Assembly: GCF_048569485.1 (NCBI RefSeq) | Contig: NC_134357.1 | Location: forward strand, 337,427,078 to 337,491,077 | Length of the DNA: 64,000 bases | Direction of reading: 5' to 3' | Source: Anomaloglossus baeobatrachus | Lineage: Eukaryota > Chordata > Amphibia > Anura > Aromobatidae | Shown: positions 32,200-43,119 of the stretch, piece after piece | Layout: each line of letters begins with the position of its first letter | How positions within the stretch are numbered: the first letter of the stretch is position 1 | Notes under the pieces: generated by a model | Databases searched by the model: none | What the model saw: the letters and a program-made list of their open reading frames with translations, nothing else | What the model was told of the DNA's origin: nothing | Made by a program: the position numbers and the translations under genes

Positions 32200-32640
32200 C
32201 TATTCGCTAAGTTACATAATGACATTGGTTGAAAAAAGACACAGGACCATCAAATGCAACCTTTCTCGATCTATTATAAGTGATCTATTTCTGTAATATT
32301 TATAACCCTCAATGAAGCCATATTTTAGATATTTTTATTAGCACTTTATATGATCATCTTTTATTTTATTGCATTTTTAGGCAGGTGCAGTGACTAAAAG
32401 ACCCCCCAATTCTGGAATTTTGCTTATTTTCTCATTTATGGCATCCACCATAAAGGTTAATGAAATTTATATTTTGTTAGATCGTATTTTTACAGCTGAG
32501 GTGATATCAAATAGGTTGATTTTTTTAACTTCTTTAAGAAAGTTAGAGTAAGAAAGGGGAAGAAAGGTGAGTAATTCACCTTTTATTTATTATATATTTT
32601 TGAACATTTTTTTCTTTTGTTTTTTTAATATGTTGAGTGT
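32200..32640. other. AT-rich intergenic DNA, nothing recognised
   Basis: Long runs of T and A, no repeat family or coding motif recognised. Confidence 0.3.
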
Positions 32641-33038
32641 GTAAAGGAGTAAGCAGTGCAGCACTCACATTTTTACAGCAACTGAACACTGACTTAGCAC
32701 TTCTCAGTCAATGTAAAGCCTCATTCAGATATTCATGATGCATGGACATCTGCATGAGGCATTTCTGCTACCTGTACAAGGTGTCTAAGAAGTAGTGGGA
32801 GAAAGGCAGGCGCATAGGGTTTTAACCGATAAACAGTAGGGGGATTGTAAGGTGCACTCACCTATGGATGTTATGAGACAGTCACAACACCTGATGGAGC
32901 ATTGAGGCTGGTGGAGACAGCTGTGGACCCGTCAGATAGGAACAGAAAACTTCTAAAGAAAATCGGGGATCATCACCGTGCTTATCATTATTGCATCCAA
33001 TGAATAGTTTTCAGGTCATTTATTGAAGAAGTACAAGT

Positions 33039-33075
33039 CAACGCGTTTCAGGGGTCTCTACCTCCTTCCTAGGAC
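33039..33075 (-). ncRNA. Hammerhead-ribozyme-like motif, left arm
   Basis: Minus strand: a CTAGGA box (first box altered), a helix formed by AGGAGG-type and CCCCT arms, GAAA, then CGCGTTGAC. The GAAACGCGT phrase is characteristic of short-stem-III hammerheads in Penelope-like elements. Confidence 0.5.
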
Positions 33076-33363
33076 AACCCACCAAAAAAGAAAAAAAACG
33101 GAGGGAGAAACATGGTTAATTTGAAATAACATCATAAGGTGTATGGTTTGTAAAATGTGTCTATCTATGAAGCAAGTTAGATTGATTTTACAAACTATAC
33201 ACCTTATGACGTTATTTCAAATTAACCATGTTTCTCCCTCCGTTTTTTTTCTTTTTTTGGTGGGTTGTCCTATGACGTGCATGAGTCACTGACGTATATG
33301 ACTTAAGGTATATATATTTCTGTATGTTCTCTGCTGTATGATCTTCTGTATCATCATTTACTT

Positions 33364-33403
33364 GTCCTGAGGAAGGAGGCAGAGACCCCTGAAACGTGTA
33401 GAC
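33364..33403 (+). ncRNA. Hammerhead-ribozyme-like motif, right arm
   Basis: Reads GTC, CTGAGGA, a helix AGGAGG...CCCCT, GAAA, CGTG, TA, GAC. The GTC before the box can pair with the GAC after the presumed cleavage position to start stem I. All core boxes are present. Activity is untested. Confidence 0.6.
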
Positions 33404-33720
33404 TTGTACTTCTTCAATAAATGACCTGACAACTATTCATTGGATTCAATGGTGATAAGCGCAGAGATGATCCCCGATTTTCTTTAGAAGTTTCCTGTAC
33501 CTGTACAAGGTGCAAAGATGTCATTGACCAAGGTAAATATGCAGACTGCATTAGCCAGTGACAAATTACTCTCTTCTGATGCTTTGCATAAGCAGTAGTA
33601 AAACTTCATTTGGATAACTGTGCATCACGGATATCTGAATGAGGCTCTATACTGAGTGAGCGGAGCTGAATCAGTGTTCAGAGCGATGCAGCATGGTGAT
33701 TACACTGCTGGGCTCTGAAA

Positions 33721-33950
33721 AGGGCAGTGCATTGTACTTCTAATTTCAGGTTTATCAACCTGTTCTTACAGCTGAAAGAAGTTACTGACGCAGCCTTGAG
33801 AGCCTCTCTTGGTGAGAGCAGGGCTGCAGTGTTGTCTTCCAGTGGTGAGAGTAGGTCGGTAACCTGGCATTAGTAGTACAATATCAAGCTACTGACGTGT
33901 TCATGATGACCTTGTACCCTTACCTCCTGTTACCAATGCTGCCCTAATGC
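33721..33950. other. Intergenic DNA, nothing recognised
   Basis: No coding motif or recognised repeat family. Confidence 0.3.
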
Positions 33951-33952
33951 CC

Positions 33953-34222
33953 GGATAATAATATTTATTCATTTATATAGCGCTGTTAATTCAACAGCAC
34001 TTTACATACAATGGCAACACTGTCCCCATTGGGGCTCACAATCTAGGTTCCCTGTGAGTATGTTTTTGGAGTGTGGGAGGAAACCGGAGTACCTAGAAGA
34101 AACCCATGCAAACACAGGGAGAACATACAAACGCCTTGCAGTTGGTGTCCTTAGTGGGATTTGAACCCAGGACCTCAGCACTGCAAGACTGCAGTGCTAA
34201 CCACTGAGCTACCATGCCGCCC
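33953..34222 (-). mobile_element. V-SINE-type tRNA-derived SINE
   Basis: On the minus strand the head holds a tRNA-like promoter (GTAGCTCAGTGGTTAGCACT, then GGGTTCAAATCCCAC). A central block containing GTTTCCTCCCACACTCCAAA follows, typical of V-SINEs. The tail reads AGATTGTGAGCCCCAATGGG and ends in an AT-rich repeat. It is of near full length. A second copy lies at 42,221-42,500. Confidence 0.8.
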
Positions 34223-34744
34223 TGTTACTGCTGCATGTAGCAGTGACAGTGGGAAATTGTAGCTCAGCGGATCCAGAGGTGAAGAAACGTGGATGATTCT
34301 GAAGCCTGAAATACCCTAAAAAGGTCATAAGCAGAGTTGAGCACGGTTCGCGGTTCTCCAGTTCGCGGTTCGAGTGATTTTGGGGGTGTTCTAGATCGAA
34401 CTAGAACTCGAGCTTTTTGCTAAAGTTCGATAGTTCTAGTTACGTTCGAGAACGGTTCTAGCAGCAAAAAGCAGGGCTTTTTACAGCTACAGTGTGCAGG
34501 AGCCATTGCTGGCAGCCTGCCAGAAGCTGGTAACCAATATAAACATCAGGTATCCAAGCAAAGCGCTTTGGTTAGTAACCCGATGTTTATCCTAGTTACG
34601 TGTGCAAGAAGCCGACACTTCCCCGCTCAGTTCGCTCCGCCCCCTCCTGCACGTGGCATGTACACATACATACACACACACACTCACACTCACCTGTCCC
34701 CAGCCATGCAGTCCACGACACTGACGTCCTCAGCGCCACATGAC

Positions 34745-35195
34745 CCCGCTAGGCTCCACCCACTTCGCACTCCGCCGCCAGCACACATGGCTCTGCCCAC
34801 CTGGCACTCTGCACACATGGTCCCGCTAGGCTCTGCCCACCTGACACTCTGCACACATGGTACCGCTAGGCTCCGCCCACCTGGCACTCTGCACACATGG
34901 CACTGCTAGGCTCCGCCCACCTGGCACTCTGCACACATTACCCTGCTAGGCTCCGCCCACCTGGCACTCTGCACACATGGCACTGCTAGGCTCCGCCCAC
35001 CTGGCACTCTGCACGCATTACCCCGCTAGGCTCCACCCACCTGGCACTCTGCACACATGGTCCCGCTAGGCTCCGCCCACCTGACACTCTGCACACATGG
35101 TCCCGCTAGGCTCCGCCCACCTGGCACTCTGCACACATTACCCCGCTAGGCTACTCCCACCTGGCACTCTGCACACATGGTCCCGCTCGGTATAC
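34745..35195. repeat. 40-bp minisatellite, about 11 units
   Basis: Units of the form GCTAGGCTCCGCCCACCTGG followed by CACTCTGCACACATGG and a variable TCCC/CACT/ACCC step. Each unit carries a CCGCCC GC box. It lies near the left end of the 11.3-kb hAT. Non-coding. Confidence 0.9.
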
Positions 35196-35904
35196 CTGCC
35201 GTGATGAAGTCCAGACCTCAGCGCTGTCACTGTCCTCCATGGCCGCCGCTTGTCACATCATCTTCTCTCGCTTCTGACCCGAGACTGACTAGCGGTGACG
35301 TCACGAGCCGCTCACGATACTTGGCTGTGAAGATGATTGAAGTCAGTGTGCAGGAGATCAGTGCAGGTAATGTACTTCGCTGACAGCAGCACTTGTCATC
35401 CCCTGCAGGGACCTGGGCTGACCCATTGATGTTAGCTCAGGTCACTGCACTGCTCTCCCAGCCAATGGGGAACATCCTGCTCTTCATTGACTGGGACAGT
35501 GTGGATCGTCATGGCAACCCCTTGGATTACACCAGACCTGGATTTGTTTTTCTTTCTAATAAATTGGTTAAAGAGGGAATGTATTGGGGAGTGTTTTTTC
35601 AAATAAAAATGTGTTTGTCGTCTATTTTTTTTATTACTAACTGGGTTGGTGATGTCGGGTATCTGATAGACGCCTGACCTCACCAACCCCAGGGCTTGGT
35701 GCCAGGTGACATTACACATCTGGTATTAACCCCATATATTACCCCGTTTGCCACCGCACCAGGGCACGGGATGAGCTGGGGCGAAGCACCAGGATTGGCG
35801 CATCTAATGGATGCGCCACTTCTGGGGCGGCTGCGGCCTGCTATTTTTAGGCTAGGGAGAGTCCAATAACCATGGACCTCCGTAGTCTGAGAATATCATC
35901 ATCA

Positions 35905-37408
35905 TAGTATCATAGTTTTTAAGGTTGAAGGGAGACTCTAAGTCCATCTAGTTCAACCCGTCCTCAAGACGTAGCGGATGCCCCTGTGTTCCAGTCGCAG
36001 GCCTAGGTGTAAAAAGATCTTTGGAAAGGTCTCTGTACTGTCCCCTCATATATTTATACATTGTGATGAGATCCCCCCTAAGCCTTCGTTTTTCCAAACT
36101 AAATAACCCCAAGTTTAATAACCTGTCTTGGAATTGCAGCCCACCCATTCCTCTAATAATCTTGGTGGCTCTTCTCTGCACCCTCTCCAGTTCAGCTATG
36201 TCCTTCTTATATATCGGTGACCAGAATTGTACACAGTATTCTAAGTGCGGTCGCACTAGTGACTTGTACAGAGGTAGAACTATATTTTTTTCATGAACAC
36301 TTATACCTCTTTTAATACATCCCATTATTTTATTAGCCCTGGCAGCAGTTGCCTGACACTGTCCACTAAAGTGAAGTTTACCATACACCCATACACCCAA
36401 GTCTTTTTCTGTGTCTGTTTTACCCAGTGTTCTACAATTAAGTAAATAATCATAAATGTTATTTCCTCTACCCAAGTGCATGACCTTACATTTATCTACA
36501 TTAAACTTCAATTGCCACTTCTCAGCCCAATTCTCCAATTTACATAAATCTCCCTGTAATATAAAATTATCCTCCTCTGTATTGATTACCCTGCAGAGTT
36601 TAGTATCATCTGCAAATATTGAAATTCTACTCCGCATGCCCCCAACAAGGTCATTTATAAATATGTTGAAAAGAAGCGGGCCCAATACTGACCCCTGTGG
36701 TACCCCACTATGAACTGAGACCCAGTCCGAGTACGTACCATTAATAACCACCCTTTGTTTCCTATCACTGAGCCAGTTTTTAACCCAGTTACACATATTT
36801 TCCCCTATCCCCATTATTCTCATTTTATGTACCAACCTTTTGTGTGGCACCGTATCAAAAGCTTTTGAAAAGTCCATATACACAACATCCACTGCATTTC
36901 CCTGGTCCAGGCTTGAACTTACCTCTTCATAGAAGCTGATCAAATTAGTTTGACAGGATCGATCCCTCATAAACCCATGTTGATACTCTGTCATAAGGTT
37001 ATTTTTCTTGAGATACTCCAGTATAGCATCTCTCAAGAAACCCTCAAGGATTTTACCAACCGTAGAGGTTAAACTTACCGGCCTATAATTTCCCGGCTCA
37101 GTTTTTGTCCCCTTTTTGAATATTGGCACCACATTTGCTATGCGCCAGTCCTGCGGTACCGACCCTGTTATTAAGGAATCTGAGAAGATTAAAAATAATG
37201 GTCTATCTATCACAGAACTCAATTCCTGTAGTACTCTGGGGTGTATGCCATCCGGGCCCGGAGATTTGTCAACCTTAGTGATTTCGAGGCGGCGGCGTAC
37301 TTCCTGCTGGGTTAAGCAGGTAATATTCAAGGGTGAATTTATGGTATCACTGGTCATGTCATCTGCCATGGCATTTTCTTGTATAAAAACCGTAGAAAAA
37401 AAGTCATT
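35905..37408 (-). mobile_element. 5'-truncated CR1-type LINE
   Basis: The minus strand carries the 3' two-fifths of a CR1-like LINE: the reverse transcriptase (35,948-37,369) and a short 3' untranslated tail that includes GAACTAGATGGACTTAGAGT and ends in ATGAT-type microsatellite repeats, as CR1 elements do. The 5' end is lost near 37,408, the usual result of incomplete target-primed reverse transcription. It is inserted in interior sequence of the 11.3-kb hAT. Confidence 0.87.
35948..37369 (-). CDS. CR1-type LINE reverse transcriptase (partial)
   Basis: 473 open residues. The protein copies LINE RNA into the nicked target. Motifs in order: KVDKSPGPDGIHPRVL near 33, GNYRPVSLTSTVGKILE near 92, MDFSKAFDTVPHKRL near 165 (first catalytic Asp), SGVPQGSVLGPLLFNIFIND near 222, FADDTKLCRV near 253 (catalytic pair of Asp), then the C-terminal thumb-like part LEYCVQFWSPIYKKDI and the LEKRRLRGDLITMYKYMRG region. 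The frame continues upstream of the chosen Met to about 37,408, where the element is truncated, so the N-terminal AP endonuclease is missing. No stop interrupts what is left, which suggests a fairly recent insertion. Confidence 0.9.
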   Translation of the reverse strand: MADDMTSDTINSPLNITCLTQQEVRRRLEITKVDKSPGPDGIHPRVLQELSSVIDRPLFLIFSDSLITGSVPQDWRIANVVPIFKKGTKTEPGNYRPVSLTSTVGKILEGFLRDAILEYLKKNNLMTEYQHGFMRDRSCQTNLISFYEEVSSSLDQGNAVDVVYMDFSKAFDTVPHKRLVHKMRIMGIGENMCNWVKNWLSDRKQRVVINGTYSDWVSVHSGVPQGSVLGPLLFNIFINDLVGGMRSRISIFADDTKLCRVINTEEDNFILQGDLCKLENWAEKWQLKFNVDKCKVMHLGRGNNIYDYLLNCRTLGKTDTEKDLGVWVYGKLHFSGQCQATAARANKIMGCIKRGISVHEKNIVLPLYKSLVRPHLEYCVQFWSPIYKKDIAELERVQRRATKIIRGMGGLQFQDRLLNLGLFSLEKRRLRGDLITMYKYMRGQYRDLSKDLFTPRPATGTQGHPLRLEDGLN

Positions 37409-37429
37409 CTGCAGCCTGCAGACCCCAGC

Positions 37430-37735
37430 TGTCTGCTTTACCTTGGCTGGTGATCCAATTTTGGGGGGACCCCTACGTTTTTTTTTTTAATTATTTATTT
37501 AATTTAAAATAACAGCGTGGGGTGCCTCAGTTTTGGATTACCAGCCAAGGTGAAGCTGCCAGCTGTGGTCTGCAGGCTGCAGCCGTCTGCTTTACCCTAG
37601 CTGGCTACAAAAATAGGGGGAACCCTACGTCATTTTTTTTTTCATTTTTTTGGCTAAATACAAAGCTAAGCACCCCATAGTGCCACATGAAAGGCACCAA
37701 AGGGTGCAAAATTACAAAATGCAGGAGAGTGGGAA
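37430..37735. repeat. hAT-interior repeat blocks
   Basis: Two units carry phrases like GCTGTCTGCTTTACC and GGGGGGACCCCTACGT followed by a poly-T step and AATAATTT-like text. They match blocks at about 43,310-44,150 and 49,900-50,090 and belong to the non-autonomous hAT family. Confidence 0.6.
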
Positions 37736-37739
37736 ATTA

Positions 37740-39055
37740 CCGTATTTTTCGGACCATAAGACGCACTTTTTTCCCCCCAAATGTTGGGGGAAAGTGGGGG
37801 GTGCGTCTTATGGTCTGACTATAAGGCTGCGGGGAATGAGGGTGCTGCGGTGCAGTGAATTAGTGTACTCACCTGTCACCGTGTGTGGAGCCGCCCCCCT
37901 GCAGCATCGCGTCTTCCTGTCTGTGCCGGCGGTCAGCTGATCTGGACACTAGCGGCACGCACCGCGATGATGTCATCGCTGTGCGAACCGCTAGTATCCA
38001 CCAGAATCGATCAGCTTACCGCCGGCACAGACAGGAAGACGCGATGCTGCAGACACCGGTGACGGCTCCACACAGCGGCGCTGCAGCTGAGACAGAGATC
38101 TGTGCTTCAGGGAGTGAGGAAGGGTAAGTATAAACGTTTATTTTTTTTTCCTGTGCCACAGGATACACGCCATTTACCAGGATGGGGGTATATCATGAGC
38201 AGGATGGATGGGGGCATTTCATGAGCAGGATGGATGGGGGCATTTCATGAGCAGGATGGATGGGGGCATTTCATGAGCAGGATGGATGGGGGCATTTCAT
38301 GAGCAGGATGGATGGGGGCATTTCATGAGCAGGATGGATGGGGGCATATCTTGAGCAGGATGGATGGGGGCATTTCATGAGCAGGATGGATGGGGGCATT
38401 TCATGAGCAGGATGGATGGGGGTATATCATGAGCAGGATGGATGGGGGCATTTCATGAGCAGGATGGATGGGGGCATTTCATGAGCAGGATGGATGGGGG
38501 CATTTCATGAGCAGGATGGATGGGGGCATATCATGAGCAGGATGGATGGGGGCATATCTTGAGCAGGATGGATGGGGGCATATCTTGAGCAGGATGGATG
38601 GGGGCATATCATGAGCAGGATGGATGGGGGCATATCATGAGCAAGATGGATGGGGGCATATCATGAGCAGGATGGATGGGGGCATATCATGAGCAGGATG
38701 GATGGGGGCATATCATGAGCAGGATGGATGGGGGCATATCATGAGCAGGATGGATGGGGGTATATCATAAGCAGGATGGATGGGGGTATATCATGAGCAG
38801 GATGGATGGGGGGTATATTATTAGCAGGATGGGGGGTATATGAGCAGGATCATATACAAGGCAGGAGGATCCTTATCAGAATGGGGTACCTTAGTAGAGA
38901 ATTTGGGGACATTACCCCCATAACAGTGTCAGCAGCAGATCCTCGCCCCATAACAGTGTGTCATGACCATATTTTTTGGTTAAAATTTTATTTTCCTCCT
39001 CTAAAACCAGGGTGCGTCTTATGGTCAGGTGCGTCTTATAGTCCGAAAAATACGG
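37740..39055. mobile_element. TA-inserting inverted-repeat element with 26-bp minisatellite
   Basis: The ends CCGTATTTTTCGGACCATAA and, inverted, CCGTATTTTTCGGACTATAA continue into AGACGCAC on both sides. TA flanks the element at 37,738-37,739 and 39,056-39,057. It has no coding region; half of it is the 26-bp array at 38,175-38,815. Nested inside the 11.3-kb hAT. Confidence 0.82.
38175..38815. repeat. 26-bp minisatellite, about 24 units
   Basis: Units of GAGCAGGATGGATGGGGGCA followed by TTTCAT or TATCAT/TATCTT. The TTTCAT type dominates the left half and the TATCAT type the right half, so the array grew from two local expansions. Non-coding. Confidence 0.93.
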
Positions 39056-39229
39056 TATGTGTCTTTCTGCCATTATAATGACAGAAAAGACTGATATGAA
39101 GTGTACAAGCACAAGAAAATAACCAGAGCGCTCTACGCTGTGAAAAGCAGTAGAAAATGGCACTGGAGTGAACATGTGACCGCCTCATGTAGGTTGAAGC
39201 TATGGATCCTGGGTAAATTTATGTATTTT

Positions 39230-39410
39230 CCCTCCTTCAGTTTTTTTGCAGTACGCAAAAAAAAACGGAAGGCACACGGATGACAAACAGATGACATACG
39301 GACCGTCTACGGAACGGAAACGGATGCCACACGGATTCACCCGTGAAAAAAAACGGACTGTTTTTTGCAGACTGCAAAAATGGATCGGTCGTGTTAATGT
39401 AGCCTTATTC
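39230..39410. repeat. ACGGATG-rich MITE fragment
   Basis: Clustered ACGGA/TCCGT words around GTTTTTTTGCAGTACGC and its near inverse ACGGACTGTTTTTTGCAG. Probably the remains of a short inverted-repeat transposon. The ends are not clear. Confidence 0.4.
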
Positions 39411-39644
39411 TGATCTTTATAAACAGCAGGCAGAAATAAGTGAATAGCGCCCCCCAGCGTCAGAAAATCTCCGGGGTTTCAGGCGTAGCTGAGACCCTGG
39501 AGATCCTGATTTAGGACGTTTTTTCCGGTCCCCGCTCACGTGATCACAGGTATACACCGTACACCGATGATCACGTTACAGTAAATAACAGTGTCGGTAA
39601 AAAATTATTTATCTCCCATCTGGCATGAACAAACATGATAAATC

Positions 39645-41870
39645 TGTGGCGCCCCTGAGGCTTCCGTCGCCACAGGTCATTGCACCCCATCCAGCGGTGT
39701 GATCCTGGGAGAAGGAGGCCTGCAGGAGGCAGGCAAGGAGGAGAAGTGAAAGGAAAGAGAGCTCCAAGTCAGTCAGACACAGACCCGGATCTCTATGGCT
39801 TGTCTGATGCAAGGTGCACGGCCAAAGCAAGACCCCAAAGATCACAGCAACAGCCCCCTGCAAACAAGCAGTCCTTTGCAGGAACGCCGTGTTGTGCCTG
39901 CAAGTAGCCCCACTCCTACCCAGGCTGCAGCACCTCGCAGTAGGTCAGTGACCAGCGCCCAGGGGACCCAGACAATGATCTCATCGGCATACCTGATGCC
40001 CGGAGCAATGCCGGAGTGGGACCCCCGCATCTATCCTCGTGAGTGAAAAGGAGAAGAAATGATGCTGAACTGTAAATAGCCCCTGTCTGCCCCTCATTCT
40101 TTTTGAAGATGTCCCTTTTTTGCTGCCCTAATGTGCTTTTCGAAGATGATACCATTTCCTGCCTTACTGCCCCTTGTGCTTTTTGAAGATGTCACCCCCC
40201 ATGTTTATATGTACCGGGCCACGGAAAAGGAATGTGGTCCCCGGTGTATGTGAATGTGATGTCGTATGTGTCCTGTGTAACCAGGCCACTGGACTTAGTG
40301 GCTGGTTTAGTTTTTGCACTTTTGTTGATTGAAAAAGAAACGAACTGTCGGGCTACTGGACTTGTTGTAGCCAAAAATGTAATTAGTTGCACCCGTTGTG
40401 CCCCCTACCAGAATTATGGGGGATGTGCCCAAACTGTGCAATAGACTGAAAGTGGACATATAGAGTTTCTTCATAAGAAAGTTTGCAACGTTAAAGTACT
40501 TGTGCCTCCCATAAAGGGAAGAAATGTTTAATGGTTTTACTGTTTTTCATCACAAAAATGTTTTTTTGCAGTTCTTCCACATGTTTGTTGTCTTTTCAGC
40601 CCGAGGACGTGCTGGGATTCGCAGTGGGGGAGTGTGCCGCCCCTGAGGCTTCCGTCGCCACAGGTCATTGCACCCCATCCAGCGGTGTAATGCCCCATTC
40701 TGGGTGAGGAAGGAAGTGAACACCGGTCCCCTGGTAAATCCACACTACACCCATTGCTAGGAACACACTGGGACCAGGGATAGTGGCAGTTACCCTCCCA
40801 TGCTGCATGCTGGGAGGGGCCGTAAGACCCATCCCTGCGCCTATAGGGTAGATCAGAGCTACTGGGGAGGTGGGAGGAGCCACAAGAGTGCAGACAAAGA
40901 AGGGAAGGTCAAGTTTAGTCAGTCAAAAATAGAGAGAGAGTGGGGAAGGAGAAGGAGGCCTGCAGGAGGCAGGCAAGGAGGAGAAGTGAAAGGAAAGAGA
41001 GCTCCAAGTCAGTCAGGAGCTGAAACGAAGAAAGAGACACTTCCTGGTGAAGATCCTGGGACTCAGAGGGTCCAGGTGCCACCAAGCAGAGAACAGAAGA
41101 AGGGATTCCAGGGCCACGGGTAGCTGTAGTGCTGCGGTGGCCTGTTCCACAGGAACATCGGTGGAGGGATCAAGCTGCAACAGGGGACGGTCCCTAGAAA
41201 CCGGAGGAGTGCAAAATCATCTCCAAACAGTAAAAACCGAGGCCCAGGGAAAGTTGTAAACTCCCCGGGCCACAGCCCACAGCAGCACCTCTAGAAAAGG
41301 GGTAATCAGCCGACAGGTGACCCCCCAGCCTGGAGGCTGTTGTGGAGGCCAAGCCAGGTTTACCCTACAAAAAGGCAAGGCTTAGGAAGACAGCGGAAGA
41401 CAGAGACACTTAAGAGAAGGGCACCGGGTTTTGCTCCAAGAATCACCCAGAAACGGCGGAGGTCCCTGACAGTGGTCCCAGCAGTCCAAGGGTTCCTGCC
41501 GGCTTTGACAAGAATTGTGAGTAAAGAACTTGAACTGCACCCTTGGAGTGGTCTCTGTTATTTTTGCTGCTTAGACTTCCACTACACCATAGACTCTCAC
41601 GAGCACCAACAGTGCCCCGGGCATTGCTCCACCTGTGGGGAGCAGTATCATCATTGCTGCCACTTCATCACCCCGGAGGCCTTACACAGCAGCGGCGGCT
41701 TAATAGCCGCATACCATAGGTGGCGTCACGAACACAAACTTTAATTCATCAAGCCACATCTTCTACTGACACCCACCAGGGCCACGGAGTCGGGCCCCGC
41801 CACCACTGACTACCTCCGGACTAGTCCGGCCCGGCACCGGGTGTCCCATTGCCCTGGGGTGGGCGAGTCA
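39645..41870 (+). mobile_element. Degenerate LTR element nested in the giant hAT
   Basis: The left LTR starts TGTGGCGCCC at 39,645, and the right LTR starts TGTGCCGCCC at 40,633 and ends GGGCGAGTCA at 41,870. AATC flanks both ends (39,641-39,644 and 41,871-41,874). A polypurine stretch, GCAGTGGGGGAG, precedes the right LTR, so the element points along the plus strand. The right LTR has 1238 bases; the left is much shorter. The internal part (about 0.85 kb) shows no recognisable gag or pol domain. It is a broken, older relative of the LTR element at 56,287-60,835. Confidence 0.8.
40633..41870 (+). repeat. Right LTR of the nested element
   Basis: 1238 bases, TG...CA ends. It carries GGTGGCGTCACGAAC at about 41,730, about 140 bases before its end, a block also found in the LTRs at 5,535 and 56,287/59,589. 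No coding region. Confidence 0.78.
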
Positions 41871-42220
41871 AATCTCCTACCCGGTCCCCTCCGGTCCCCC
41901 GGTGTCGCCAAAGTGCCCCCCCCGATGCCCTCCCAGAAATCCAAGATGGCGGCGCGCACAGCAGCGCGCCAGCATTCACCCTACTCCTCTGATTTCTGTC
42001 GCATGTGCCATGACACATGCAACAGAAAACTCCTCCCTGCCAGGTCACCCCCTATAACCCCACCGGTGTTCCCCGGTGTCCCACCGTACCCGTGCAGCGT
42101 TGATCCCCCACGGCCCTCTCCTTCACAATAGACGCTGCCGCATGCACAGAGCGGCTGTCAGCTCAAGTTCCTGTGCTCAGACACAGTGAGTGGTGGTTAT
42201 GCATCTGTAAGCTAAATGGG

Positions 42221-42500
42221 TGGCACAGTGGCTCAGTGGTTAGCACTGCAGTCTTGTGACGGCTCAGTGGTTAGCACTGCAGTCTTGCAGCGCTGAAGTC
42301 CTGGGTTCAATTCACACCAAGGACACCATCTGCAAGGAGTTTGCATGGGTTTCCTCCAGGTTCTCCGGTTTCTTCCCACACTCCAAAGACATACAGATAG
42401 GGAATTTAGATTGTGAGCCCCAATGGGGATAGTGTTCGCAATGTATACAAAGCGCTATGGAATTAATAGCGCTAAATAAATGAATAAATTATTATTATTA
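42221..42500 (+). mobile_element. V-SINE-type SINE with duplicated head
   Basis: The plus-strand copy starts GGCACAGTGGCTCAGTGGTT. The stretch GGCTCAGTGGTTAGCACTGC occurs twice in tandem, so the tRNA-like head is partly duplicated. The centre has TTCTTCCCACACTCCAAAGA and the tail has TTAGATTGTGAGCCCCAATG, ending in TTATTATTATT. Confidence 0.8.
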
Positions 42501-42504
42501 TTGC

Positions 42505-42850
42505 AATACCCTGCTCATGAGGTAAGGAACATAGTTGATCAGGAGAGCTATATACTACATTTCCAAATGGAGGCATTTAATTTTATAGTTGCCCTACTGA
42601 ATGACTACCAAACATGAGAGTCCATTATACGCCACAAGAAAACACATCTAAATAGCGAGCTCTGTTGTTTAGTATTCATTCAGCTGGATAACTGGACTTA
42701 AAGAGGTATTCCATCTCCAAGATCCTATCCCCAATATATAGTAGGTGGAATAGCAATAATATCAGCAAATACCAATATTTGGAAATGTAGAATAGTGCTC
42801 CTGATAAGGCATGCCCTTACCTCATGAGCAGGGCATTGCAGCTTTGGTAG
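42505..42850. mobile_element. TTAA-type inverted-repeat element
   Basis: The left arm near 42,505-42,620 (AATACCCTGCTCATGAGGTA, CTATATACTACATTTCCAAA) is inverse to the right arm near 42,700-42,850 (TTTGGAAATGTAGAATAGTG, CCTCATGAGCAGGGCATTGC). The right arm is preceded by TTAAAGAGGTATTCC, an end typical of TTAA-inserting elements. Non-coding. Confidence 0.5.
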
Positions 42851-43119
42851 CAACCGTTACGACATGGACTCTGCTGCTGTGGACCCGGGGAGAGTGGGTG
42901 CAGATTCATTGCACCCACACTCCTCACATGGAGGGTCTGCACTCCTAGAAAATGGGGGATACGTTCCCGTTTTTTCCTTACAATAAATTTGTGAAAGAGG
43001 GAATGTTTTGGGGAGTTTTCTTTCAAATACATTTTTTTTGTCGATTTTTTTTGTTAGTACTGACAGTTTATGATGTCGGGTATCTGATAGACACCATGAC
43101 ATCACAAACTGCTGGGCTT

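Larger units (their letters stand above)
32784..33497. mobile_element. Foldback retroelement end with hammerhead-like motifs
   Basis: TACCTGTACAAGGTG lies at 32,769-32,783 and exactly again at 33,498-33,512, a 15-bp target duplication. Inside, 32,950-33,075 is inverse to 33,364-33,480, and an inner pair of arms (about 33,076-33,165 and 33,187-33,272) is inverse too, giving a nearly complete hairpin of about 500 bases. Each outer arm contains a hammerhead-like core. The combination of hammerhead ends, inverted arrangement and medium-length duplication suggests a Penelope-type origin, with no reverse transcriptase left. Confidence 0.65.
32641..33720. mobile_element. Outer foldback repeat carrying a nested insertion
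   Basis: The arms at about 32,650-32,768 and 33,530-33,705 are imperfect inverses (shared phrases: GCCTCATTCAGATAT, GAACACTGA). Between them lies the insertion at 32,784-33,497, which is bounded by a 15-bp duplication of this older repeat. Non-coding. Confidence 0.5.
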
